Below, piece after piece: positions 25,812 through 35,536 of a stretch of DNA of 64,000 bases. A program made the translations under genes and the position numbers. The notes beneath the pieces were generated by a model. The model was not told the origin of the DNA and searched no databases. It saw only the letters and a list, made by a program, of their open reading frames with translations. Source of the DNA: Chaunax sp. Z400 (Eukaryota > Chordata > Actinopteri > Lophiiformes > Chaunacidae); the NCBI GenBank assembly GCA_037577475.1, contig CM075202.1, positions 6,367,001-6,431,000 on the forward strand, read 5' to 3'. Each line of letters opens with the position of its first letter. Within the stretch, counting starts at the first letter, position 1.

Positions 25812-28800
25812 CCCCCCTCTGTTCATCAGTGAGAGGAAGGGATAACTGAGGAGTGGAGGACAGAAAAGCTGAATGAGTGAGTTTCAGGGAAGCAAGCGGC
25901 GCCACAGACACCTCTGTAATGTTGAACTAGCTGCCAAAGCCTTATATGTAGGGATTAAAAGCCTTGGATTTATCGCATTTTTATTTCTTGGGACAACATT
26001 TCCTCAAAGTAATAACGTGTTGTCACAACTCTTAGTTTTTTTCCAGTTAAATAATCCTCTTATGCATAAGAGTTTCCAGGATGGAGCCGTAGTTTTCATC
26101 ATAACTCATCCTCAGTCTGTCACTTTTTTGACAAGAGGGTTTGTGTTGAAAAGCAGGACTTGCTGGTGTTGTTCGGAGGGTGGAAGCCCATGTTTGAATT
26201 GGAAGGTGGGGGATGGAGGAGAAAGAGGGGCAGAGAAAAAGGAGGGAGGTGCTGGCGAGGAGGATTGTGGAGTTTGGTATTCTGCTCTGCCTCACAGACA
26301 CAAAAACTTTCCTCCGTTTCCCTTACATGCACAAACACTTTGACTCTGTGAGAGACAGACAGAGAAAGGCTCCTTGGAGGGGCTGCAGCAGTTAAATGCA
26401 TTGTAAATAAGAGTAGCTGATAATGTGATTTTAACCAGACTGATGTGGAGCCTACTGGGAATTCCTGGAAAGGTCCTTTACAGCAAGTGGCACAGACCAA
26501 AAACATTCACAACGTAAATAACACAAACACAATAACTTGACCGCAACTCTAGAGGTGCACGAGTGTGAAAGGCTTACAGATGGAGGAGGGGATGAGCAAA
26601 GAACAGAAAGGGTGAAAGAGAGAGAGAGAGATGTGTGTGGAAGTGTATGTGTGAGTATCTCCATGGTGATGTGCCTCTGCTCTGCGTGAGAATGGGGGTC
26701 CTTTATTGGTTGTCATGCCAACCCCGTCGTCTGTTGATTGGCCGGAGCTGGTGCCAGGTCACAGGTCATGGAGGTGTCTTTGTGTTCTTCTCGTCGAAAC
26801 AGTGTCCACTTTAGATGTGTGTGTCTGTGTTTGCAGTAAGACTTTGGGGAGTCAACAAAAAAGAAAAGAAAGCCAGCAAAAACTTTTCATCTCTCCTTTC
26901 CCCCTCCCTTTCGTCCTTTTCTTCCATTTCCTCCCTTCCTCTCTTCCCTCCTCTTCCCTTATCCTCCTTGACTCCTTCCTCCTCCTTTTCTTCATTCTCA
27001 TCTTTCCTCTGGGTCCTTCACCTTATTCTTCTTTTGTGCTTTTCATCACTTTCTTTTGCAACTTACTTCCTCTTCCTTCTCCCATCTTTGTACCTACCTT
27101 CTTTAACCACCCTCACCCTTCTCTTCTCCTGCCCTGCTTCCATCTTCTCTGTAGGGAAGTTTAAATTGTTGGATGAAGACAGAGACGTCAGGGATCCGGT
27201 CCAGTATTTTTCCAGTGTGGAGGAAATAGCTGGAGTCTTCCCTGACCGGGTCTTTGTCATGGAGACGATAAGTTTTAGCGTCAAGGTTTGTGGTCCCAAC
27301 AGACACACATATGATTCATTTCTGCATCTGCTTTATCCCATTTAACTTGTATTTCTGTACACTGAATTGCATTTTGCCTGTCGCATCATAGTTCATGAGT
27401 ATTTTCTCATACCCATACATGTGCATGCTGCAGGTGGTTTCAGGGGAGTTCAGTGAGGACAGTGAGCCCTACAGCTTCACTCTGCAGGCTGGAGATGAGC
27501 TGTCACTCATGGGGAAGGCAGAGCTTCTCTGTGCCACGCCTTCAAAGGAAAAGACGGGGCTGAGTGCACTCCTGAGACGCCTGGGAAAGACTCCGAGAAG
27601 TAAGTAAGGCCAAACTGTTGAGTTAAATGTAATTGAGAGTCTCATTTCAGTGGTTATTCAGACACATGGCAATGAGGAAAAAGGAATCAATAAAATCTTT
27701 GGCAACACTGTATGGATGAGTTCATTCCTCCTCATGGTCTGGATGCTTTGCAACAAAGAATAAAACTCTTGAAAGATACAAAAAGTGCAACTACAGATAC
27801 TGCAAAAATGGGACGGGACCTTTTCAGATCTTTATGCCTACTTTCCTAAGAACAGTATTTCCTTAAATGTGCAGCCCATAGAAATAGTGATGTCATGCAT
27901 TTGGAAATTGTGTTGTTTTTCATCACCACACTACCAAGCTAAAAGCATGAATGTTACTGAACCTTCCATGTTCTGGTACCCCTTATTAATCCAGCTTTCT
28001 GCCTCTGCCTCCTCAGGTAAAACTCCCTGCCTGGTCTGTATGAACCATCGGACCAATCAGAGCATCAGCCTGCCCTTTGGCTGCCGTGGCCGATTTTGCA
28101 CACGCTCGCCTCTGGAGCAAGGCATGCTGGGAGGGGAGCACACAGTTCGCAGCATCATTGAGAGGGTTCGCCTCCCTGTCAATGTGTCCGTGCCTTCACG
28201 ACCACCGCGAAACCCCTACGACCGCCATGCGGTCCGAGACGGCCATCGGTACAAGCTGCTTAACATCGTCAGCAAGACGGTGGTGCTCTGCATGGTACTC
28301 CGCCGACAGGAAGTCTCCCCCTCCCACTTCCTGCTGCTGCGTTGCATGCCCCGGTTCAACGTGGCTGAGGCCTCCGTCCACACAGCGGCACTAGAGAGCC
28401 TTCTATTGCGACACGCATTCGACCCAGATGCCTACTCTCGTGCCGTTAGGGAAACTCGGCCAGAGCTGGAGTGTATGACGGAGGAGTGTGTGAGCCCACG
28501 GCACTCTCGCGTATGTGTGCCTGGTCAGGACTCTTTGGCACCAGCACTGCAGCATCTCTCCATGTGCGGCTATGGGAGCGGGGTTTCGGACAGCCTATTA
28601 CAGCACTGCAGGGACTCTCTTGGAGAGCGGGTAGGGGAGGGACCAGGCGAGGAACGGGAGTATGTGACTCCTGAGTGGACTGAGGCTGAAATGAGGACCA
28701 GTGAGGAAATCCCTTATGAGGAACTCTGGACCAATCAGAGCGCAGAGGGCTTGGGGAAGGAGCCAAACCTCATTTCATTCCATTCGTCTTCTTCATTGGA

Positions 28801-31563
28801 CGGTTCTGTCGCTACCGTGTTGACAAGAGTGTCTACGCCGCCACCTGTACCTCCAAAATCTGATGCTGTGAGTTTCAGGCTTCACCTCCCGTCCGTCAGT
28901 CTCTCATCCTTCTTGTCTGTCCACGGCAGCATCCGGTTGTTAAAAGTCAGGATGTCTGGCTTGAATTATTCATAAATTGCAGCTTTTAAACCTCATTGAC
29001 CACGTTTACACATGCACACACACACACACATACATACACACACACTGACTTCCTGGAAACGCTGTGATACACCCACAGTGCATGAATACATATGTCATCA
29101 CCGAGGATACAGGTATATGTGTTCTGTATGTTGAAATACAAGAATTCAATAAATAGTACAGAACCAATTGGGTCCCCTTGGTAGAATAATCATGATGGAG
29201 CCTTTGGTCTTAGGAATATCCAAATTATTATTGATTTCATAATCAAAGGTGGAGTTTAGGCCTACAAATATTTTCATTATAAATCAATGTGTTGGTCAGT
29301 ATGGAAGTGTATTGCATTCAATTGATAAAAAAAAAATTTGCCCTGTTTTTCTGAATTAATAAGATAATTATCTCAGAATTCTGAGTTAAGTTTTCATGAA
29401 AAATTCTGTTTCTCTAAATTAATGCCATTAATTTAGAAAAAGAGGACAATTTTTTTCTCAAGTGAATGCAATATCAGATCAAAAACCAAAGATACTGTAT
29501 TTGATTTAATTATTCAATTATATAAAACAGGAAGTAGCACAAACTCTGGCATTTGTGCTTGATTAATGACTGGAGAAATAAATCTGGGATTTTGTGTTTA
29601 CATTTTAAGCTAAACAGGAATGTTGAGAGCATTTCTTATAGAGGTAAGGCACTTGAACTCAATCTATATTACTTGAATGACTAGTATTGGCTTATAGCTT
29701 CTGTGGTATCCAATCTCCTCTTCTTTTATGGATTGAAAATAACCTGGAAAAGCCAAATGTATCAGTTCCTGGACTTTTCTACCTCAAACTCTAGCAACCA
29801 GAGAGTCGGAATTTAGAACTGTGAATGTAGAGAATTTCATAAACCACATGTGATAGAAGGAGGCACCTCTTTTATTTAACACATAAGGTTGTGGAATATT
29901 CCATGGAATGTGTAATAAATGATCTGAGTCATTCTTTTCACGCTGACAACATTTGACTCTATCCACATATTTTGTGATATTTTTAGTGTTGAACTAATGG
30001 CTCTTATGCTCCTCTATAAAAGATGAGGATGCTTACAATGTCATTTAAACCAAAAGTGGTGTATCATTTTGGAAACAAGGTTGTGATCAGCTGAGCTGTT
30101 CCTATTTCTGAGTTGTTAGGTTGTTCACCAGCATTAGTGTTTATAGAGTCTGTGTTTGTAAGGGAGATATTATCCCCCCTTTGCTTTGCTTCAGTAACTT
30201 TTTCTCTTTTTAAAGTGATGGCAGTTAGCAGAGCTACAGAGAGAGTGTGTGGGTGATGATGTCTGCTATGCAGCTGGATTATACCCTGTCACACATGGCG
30301 TTTTTCAGGCCCTGATATTTAGCCTGCCAAGAAACTGTGTGTTTGTGTGTGTGTGTGTGTTTGTGTGTGTGTGTGCGTTTGTGTGTGTGTGCGTTTGTGT
30401 GTGTGTGCGTTTGTGTGTGTGTGCTGGCCTGTTTCAATGTTGTGCTTGGTAAATGTCAAACTTTGTGACCTTTACACCTCAAACAAATTCCCTGACACAC
30501 AGCAGCAAGCTCATCACACACACACACACACACACACTCCCACAAAGCCTCTTAGGGAGTCAAGTTTTAGGTGTTAACTTTTTTTTTGTTGCTGTTGCAG
30601 CTCTCATTGCTCTGTGTGTGTGTGTGTATGTGTGTGTATGTGTGTAGGTAAGAGAGGAGTGTCGCTACTTGATCGCCCCTCCAGTACCCCCTCGCTGCTC
30701 TAAAGGAGGCTCCATCTCCAGTCCGGCCCCCAGCCCTCCGGTCCCACCTCGGTTCCCCAAAACCTCTTCTTCTCCAAGACCCAACATCTCCTTTTACTCC
30801 TCTGGACTCCAGGACAGGTACAGTGAGAATCTTTTGTTTTCAGTCCAAAAAAAATGCATCATGTAATTATCAAATAATTATTCCGTGTGCTTCACCATTG
30901 CTGTTTTGAGTCATACTGACTGATTCTAGAAGCTAATGTTACTTTCCCCTACTCTGTCCCAGCTGCTCACCCTCTCCAAATACTTCCCTCTACTGCTACC
31001 CGTGCTCCTGGGCGGACTGCCCCGCCCCTAACCCTGTCACTCCTGAGCCAGTCTGTGCCATCCCTGCAGACAACGCAGCCAATCCTCAGCCAGCGCAGGC
31101 CACCTGGGCGGAGCCGTGGGTAGACTCCTTCACCTCCTCCGGACCTCGCCTGAGGCCGCCACCTCCACAGAGTCGATTTGCTCCCTTTGGGGCGTTGAAC
31201 CCCTTCAACCGGCAGTCGCCTTGCCCCTCACCTGAGCCCGCTGTCAATCCCACACCAGAGTCCTCCAGAGGTGCAGAGGGCGGTGGGACGCCCACAGGGG
31301 TCACTGAAGGGTTGTCACTGCCCCCTGACCCCACCTGGCGGCCTCCTGCTGACCTATCTGTGCTGTCATTGGAGGAAGTGTCGGCCTGTCTGCGGTTCAT
31401 CGGCCTATCAGAGGCGGCGGTGGCCGTGTTCCAGAGGGAGCGAATCGACGGCAGCCTCCTGGTGCAGCTGACTGAGGACATCCTGTCACATGACTTCCAC
31501 CTGAGCCGACTCCATGTCACCAAAATCACACAGTTTATACAGGGCTGGAGGCCTAAGATCTAA
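19237..31563 (+). CDS. garem2: GRB2-associated regulator of MAPK1 subtype 2 (GAREM2/FAM59B)
   Basis: Seven coding exons, 19237-19348, 21730-21870, 27155-27285, 27434-27599, 28017-28867, 30648-30817 and 30963-31563, join in phase to 723 aa. The N-terminal half is the GAREM CABIT region, with ECVEGLSEEDVVLLHSCRQW, TAHSLEEGHYVIGPKI and CMNHRTNQSISLPFGCRGRF. The middle is proline-rich (PPPVPPKS, PPVPPRCS). A PYEELW motif at Tyr417 corresponds to the GRB2/SHP2-type phosphotyrosine site of the family. Residues about 650-723 form the SAM-like end (LSLEEVSACLRFIGLSE, FIQGWRPKI). GAREM proteins are adaptors linking growth-factor receptors to ERK. GAREM2 is chosen over GAREM1 because hadhb follows, as at human 2p23. 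Human GAREM2 is longer, about 870 aa. The difference lies in the proline-rich middle and final exon. Confidence 0.9.
19755..20075. repeat. Teleost dispersed repeat in garem2 intron 1
   Basis: The stretch contains GCGCATACCTCCGCCAAAG and, 250 bases on, CTTCTGGCCCAAAACCCATC and CACCTCTTTGGTAGAG. It is a diverged copy of the same element type as at 1665-1985. Confidence 0.4.
21890..21969. repeat. (CA)n microsatellite just after the garem2 exon 2 donor
   Basis: About 35 CA units start roughly 20 bases after the GTGAGT donor at 21871. A second (CA)n lies at about 22216-22250 in the same intron. Confidence 0.9.
22250..22560. mobile_element. MITE-like dispersed element in garem2 intron 2
   Basis: It starts GGCTACGTTCATACTAGGC and includes AAATCAGATTTGAGCCGCTT and a CG-containing core. 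This word pattern (GGCTACGTTCACACTG..., AATCCGATTT...) recurs in fish genomes as a non-autonomous DNA element. No transposase is present. Borders are approximate. Confidence 0.4.
22561..25730. other. garem2 intron 2, middle part, nothing recognised
   Basis: No exon-like block or long tandem repeat was seen on either strand. Short open frames here lack splice flanks and family features. Confidence 0.5.
25734..25807. repeat. C17 run followed by (TC)n
   Basis: Seventeen C residues (25734-25750) run into about 28 TC units with one TG interruption. This pure pyrimidine strand of about 74 bases lies in garem2 intron 2. Confidence 0.9.
30341..30425. repeat. (GT)n compound microsatellite in garem2 intron 5
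   Basis: GT runs interrupted by GTTT and GCGT. A (CA)n tract follows at about 30515-30536, and a further (TG)n abuts the exon 6 acceptor at 30613-30645. Confidence 0.85.
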
Positions 31564-32235
31564 CACACACACACACAAACACACACTGTGTCCTGTGCCT
31601 ATTGGCTGCCGAGCCCTCCTGAATGTGCCTTCCACTGTGACCAACTGGCTGCCAAGCCCTTTGGGCTCATGCTGAGACTTTGATGAAGGAAACCATGCCA
31701 CCCTGTGGTCAAACTGTAGAACTGACAGACTGACAGCATATTTCCTGTCTGCACCACAGACTCGGACTAGTGTACTAACAAATTTCTACGAAGAAGAGAA
31801 ATTGATGAAAGTGTTTCAGTTTGTCTTTGGGACAGATAGTCAACCCCAATACATCTTCATGCTATGAAACAACTAAAGATTTATAAGCACAACATGGATT
31901 TGTGTTTGATTCATGCTGTGGCCCCACAGAAAATCTTACATGAAGGGAAAACATGCCTTCATTTTGCAAAAAAAAATATTTTAACAAATCAATATAATTC
32001 CTACAGTTTTCACTCATTGCATATTTCACATCACAGTAAGGGTTCAATGTGAGTTTGTATCCTGTATTAGAAGCATTATGGGATTTACAGCATGTATTGG
32101 TGACCGGCTGTAAGACAAGAGTGTGTTCCATCCTCGACCAGAGGCTTCTTCATCCGTCATCAAGCTTGTGGTCTGTAATTGGCATTTAATCAAGTGGTTC
32201 CTAGGAGATAAGAAAATGCTAGTTGTTTAAAACTG

Positions 32236-32241
32236 AATAAA
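32236..32241 (+). terminator. Candidate garem2 polyadenylation signal
   Basis: AATAAA about 670 bases after the stop. A second AATAAA lies near 32441. Either could end the transcript. The 3' UTR between them and the stop shows no coding-like sequence. Confidence 0.5.
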
Positions 32242-32644
32242 GAAGAAAAATCCAGAAAAGTCTGAAACACCCAAGGAAGTAATTATTGGTACTGATCAAT
32301 GATTCATTGAACCGTGTATTAATACCCAGCAGTCCCTATGAAGGCTATTTTGTGCCTTGGACCAGTGACATGTTTATCAGCATCCCCTTTAAAGGAAACA
32401 AAAGATTTCCTTCTGTCTGTTGACAGACACACAGATCCATAATAAAGTTTGCAATTTCCTCAGAAATTGAGTTCTTAAAATGTGTTCAGATATTCTGGAT
32501 GTAGCCATGCATAATCATAAATTAAATTACACTAAGACATATGCAGACATACAGAAGCTACACACTGCAAGACAAAACACACACGGATGACTATGAGATG
32601 AAAGAGATCCAGAAATGTCTAAATAAGTTAACATTTAAGGGAGG

Positions 32645-32715
32645 ATGATCCAAAGCTCTTGATGCTCTTGTTTTTGGTTTGGGGGAAACTTTCTTGTGTT
32701 TCTTCCTCCAGGTAT
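32645..32715 (-). pseudogene. Possible third hadha relic
   Basis: The minus strand reads DEYLEE and, 10 bases on in another frame, KKVSPKPKTRA. HADHA has IEYLEE and DKKISPKRDK separated by about ten residues in one exon. The match is short and needs a deletion between the two pieces, so it is tentative. The intervening hadha exons are not seen. Confidence 0.3.
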
Positions 32716-32831
32716 TCATCGTCAAGTTTGAAGTGTGAAAATGCACCATGATACATTAATTACCTCGGGTTCACACAATATACAAGTTAGGGAACAACCA
32801 TTAACACAAGTACTGGAAATCCTTGTTAAAA

Positions 32832-32964
32832 TTAGCTGATATCTGCCCCAAATCTGAGGAAGGCAGGCTTGCTGGAGATGAAGACGAGACTTTTCACATC
32901 TCATTTGGACCAGATCCATCATCTCCATCAGTTCACACTGCAACTGCACCGACAGTGTGTTCGC
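32832..32964 (-). pseudogene. Fossil hadha exon (crotonase-domain start), frameshifted
   Basis: After an intact acceptor (TTTATTCAG) the minus strand reads ANTLSVQLQCELMEMMDLVQ. This matches the human HADHA exon that starts VNTLSKELHSEFSEVMNEI at the same intron position. The frame then breaks by loss of about 17 bases. In the next frame LVFISSKPAFLRFGADI matches HADHA LISSKPGCFIAGADI, followed at once by TAA (32832-32834) in place of the expected coding and donor. HADHA is the hydratase/dehydrogenase subunit of mitochondrial trifunctional protein. The copy cannot be translated. Confidence 0.75.
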
Positions 32965-33151
32965 CTGAATAAACACAAAACACACAAATACAAATGCACA
33001 CACTCTGATTAGTCACAGCAAATCTGTCAGGGAGATGGAGACAGGTAGTCAGGAATGTCAAAAACATAATCTCTCTCTCTCTCTCTGACATCCTTCCGCT
33101 GTCTCACGCTGACTTCCACAAACACACACCCACCCAGGTACATGCACCCAC

Positions 33152-33217
33152 CATGGCTGTTGGATCATTGAGTCGTACAAATGCCACATCATCCTTGAGC
33201 TGGTAGCTGACGTGTGT
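33152..33217 (-). pseudogene. Fossil hadha exon upstream of the previous one
   Basis: The minus strand reads THVSYQLKDDVAFVRLNDPT and AM, then a GTGGGT donor. Human HADHA has [20 protein letters not shown] SK with the intron at the same residue. The acceptor side reads GTTTGAACAC with no AG at the expected place, so the splice site seems lost. Together with 32832-32964 it restores the order and strand expected of hadha head-to-head with hadhb. Confidence 0.7.
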
Positions 33218-33659
33218 TCAAACAGTACAAAAGTGAGAACCGTCAGACTGAGGGCTATCAGTATTGCATTATGCTAATTTGTGCAGTTTAAAATTACTTG
33301 GATTATTGCATAAATAGTGCAAAAACACTGCTCAAGGATTCTTGGGCATACAGGGAACTGTGAGGGTCCCTCAGCACAATCTGTCAGCAGCCGAACTGCA
33401 GCAAAATAAACATGTTCATTTATCTTTGCAAAAAGTAACTCATCCACAAGATACATAACATATGAAATCTAACAGTACGGAGCAGATACTGAACCCTCCA
33501 ACTGCTATTGGCTGGTCTTCATAGAACACTTGACACACTTTCTGGGAGATGGAACCAATGATAATGTTCACAAATATCAACTTATTGGTTGGAGTTGCCA
33601 ATACATATACATACAGGCACTCTCACTCTTTCTATTGCCTCTAGCAGTGCTACTTTTCC

Positions 33660-33701
33660 ACTGACCTACAGGTGGTGGTAATGTCCTGACTGTAGGTCAG
33701 T
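33660..33701. repeat. Perfect 12-bp inverted repeat, 18-base loop
   Basis: ACTGACCTACAG at 33660-33671 and CTGTAGGTCAGT at 33690-33701 are exact complements. It lies between the hadha relics and the hadhb promoter. Confidence 0.8.
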
Positions 33702-34334
33702 AATGTTCCCTCTAGGACAGGGTGAAATAGGACTGCAGAGCGTAAGCAAGATCATGTATACTTGTCAGTCCTTAAAATGTATAGAAACAGCCTGATATAT
33801 TGGTGAAACATCAGTCTGACCACATTGTGAGTGAATATGAGATGGAACGATTGCTATCAAGCTCCTGCTCTCCCTCTATGATAAAGAGGTTTGTCTGGAA
33901 TGACCTGAAGGAACAGAGAGACACAGTGATGATGCAAATCATCCTCGCATAAGGAAGAGAAAGGAGTCACCAAAAATCTGCTTTTTGGGAACCTCCTCTC
34001 TCACATCACTGGCAACATGTTAACTCCAGCCAGTTTGCGGTGAGCAGGTGGAGTCGATAACAAAAAAGTACAAAACTAGAAACAGAGGAAAGCATTTTTG
34101 CTAGGTGGATGACTTAAATTGTTGGCAATTGTATAGTATTTTATTGTTTAATTCACTGATAAACTAATTGTTTAAGCAAAATAAGAAGGCAGTCCAAATA
34201 CAAGATAACATGTCAAACTATAAGGGGAATATTACAAAACCTTTATTTGATGATACTTAAATATTTCCTTCCTCGTTTGACACCTTTTTTTATCATTAGT
34301 GGAATACTTCTGGTTTGAATCTGCTGTCCCACAC

Positions 34335-34409
34335 TCCAGTCCTCCAGATGGCGGTAATGCACTTAGAAGCTGGTTGCCAACCGCCAATAAACACCAAAGA
34401 AGAAGAAGC
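34335..34409 (+). repeat. Teleost promoter-associated dispersed motif
   Basis: CCTCCAGATGGCGGTAATGC, then AAGCTGGTTGCCAACCGCCA, then AATAAACACC and an AAGAAGAAG tail. I know this word order as a recurrent element of fish genomes. It sits directly before the hadhb leader exon. The CCTCCAGATGGCGG part is one base from the CTCF core. Confidence 0.45.
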
Positions 34410-34473
34410 AGGAACTTCTGAATTTAGAGAGTCGTCTGACAGGGTAGTGACGGCAAAACCAGCATAAGCTCAG
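34410..34473 (+). other. hadhb non-coding first exon (approximate 5' edge)
   Basis: The sequence ends AGCTCAG|gtatgt at 34473, a good donor. It lies about 1 kb upstream of the ATG exon, whose acceptor is at 35530. The 5' edge is a guess. Confidence 0.4.
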
Positions 34474-35536
34474 GTATGTTTCAGCTTACCTATCTCTGTT
34501 GATCTTAAAACTTGAAAGAGGAAAAAAATATGAATTGTGCAAATTCTTTTATTCATCTCAAGCATAGAGGAATAAACCATGACTAAATGTAAACTTCAGC
34601 TATCATAGAAGCTAACCTAGCTTCATTAGCTTACGACTAGCATCCGCCTTAATTGTTTTGCGATTTTGATTTCGAGATTTACATTCACATCGCGTCATTG
34701 ATGAGTCTTTTTTTGTTTACTTGTGCAAACACTATTGAGTGCCGTGGATCAACATTTCTTCTATTGTCGTTCTCCAGTGAGGAATCTAGGTGAAGGGTCA
34801 GAGACCGGGTAACGTAAGGGGTTGGGCGAGGTGACCGTCACCAACACGTCGAATAATATTAGCATGAACATAACATAAAGATAAATATATGGCTATAATT
34901 ATATTATGTAACATATATTCTATCCCTAGAGTCGTACATCATTTTAAAATGAAAATAAAAATATACAAAATAAAAAGCTAGGGCTTTAATAAGGAGTTTA
35001 TAGTTAATAGGGTTGTGTGTTTCTGCTGATAAGCAAGAAGATAACATGATATTACCACAGTTTTATATCTACACTTACCTACACTACCTGTTATTTTCTT
35101 TATAATTACATTATTGAGCAAATAGGGGGTCTGTGTTTCAAGCTAAAGGCAATTTACCCATCATATTCTTTCAAATATTTACTGTCGCATCAAACCACCT
35201 CATGCACACAATCATAGGTAATAAGCACATGTCATGACAGCCAAACGTCTTGTGACTTAGGGATGACGTTATGACACTCCAGGACCTCCGATGTCATGAC
35301 AGTAATGGTAACATACAAAGCATAGTCCCCATTATGCAGTTTCAGGAATAGAATAAGAATGCTACTGTGAATTCTGACACGAGGAGATCGTGGAATATCA
35401 AAGACCAGGAAATCCCTTTGATGGGAACGTGAGAACCTGTGTGCTCCCAGTTCCTTAGCTTCATCTAGCTAAACAAATGCAGTCAAATACTTAACGTTCT
35501 TGCAATAAGGCACACTGTTCTGCTCTGTAGAACATA

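Noticed and set aside
26706..27345. Two overlapping plus-strand frames of 152 and 176 codons before garem2 exon 3
   Set aside because: Mostly a pyrimidine-rich intron giving Ser/Pro/Phe/Leu. Only the part from 27155 on is the real exon.
28446..28766. 106-codon minus-strand frame
   Set aside because: Antisense shadow of garem2 exon 5.
31086..31529. 147-codon minus-strand frame
   Set aside because: Antisense shadow of the last garem2 exon, which has clear homology on the plus strand.
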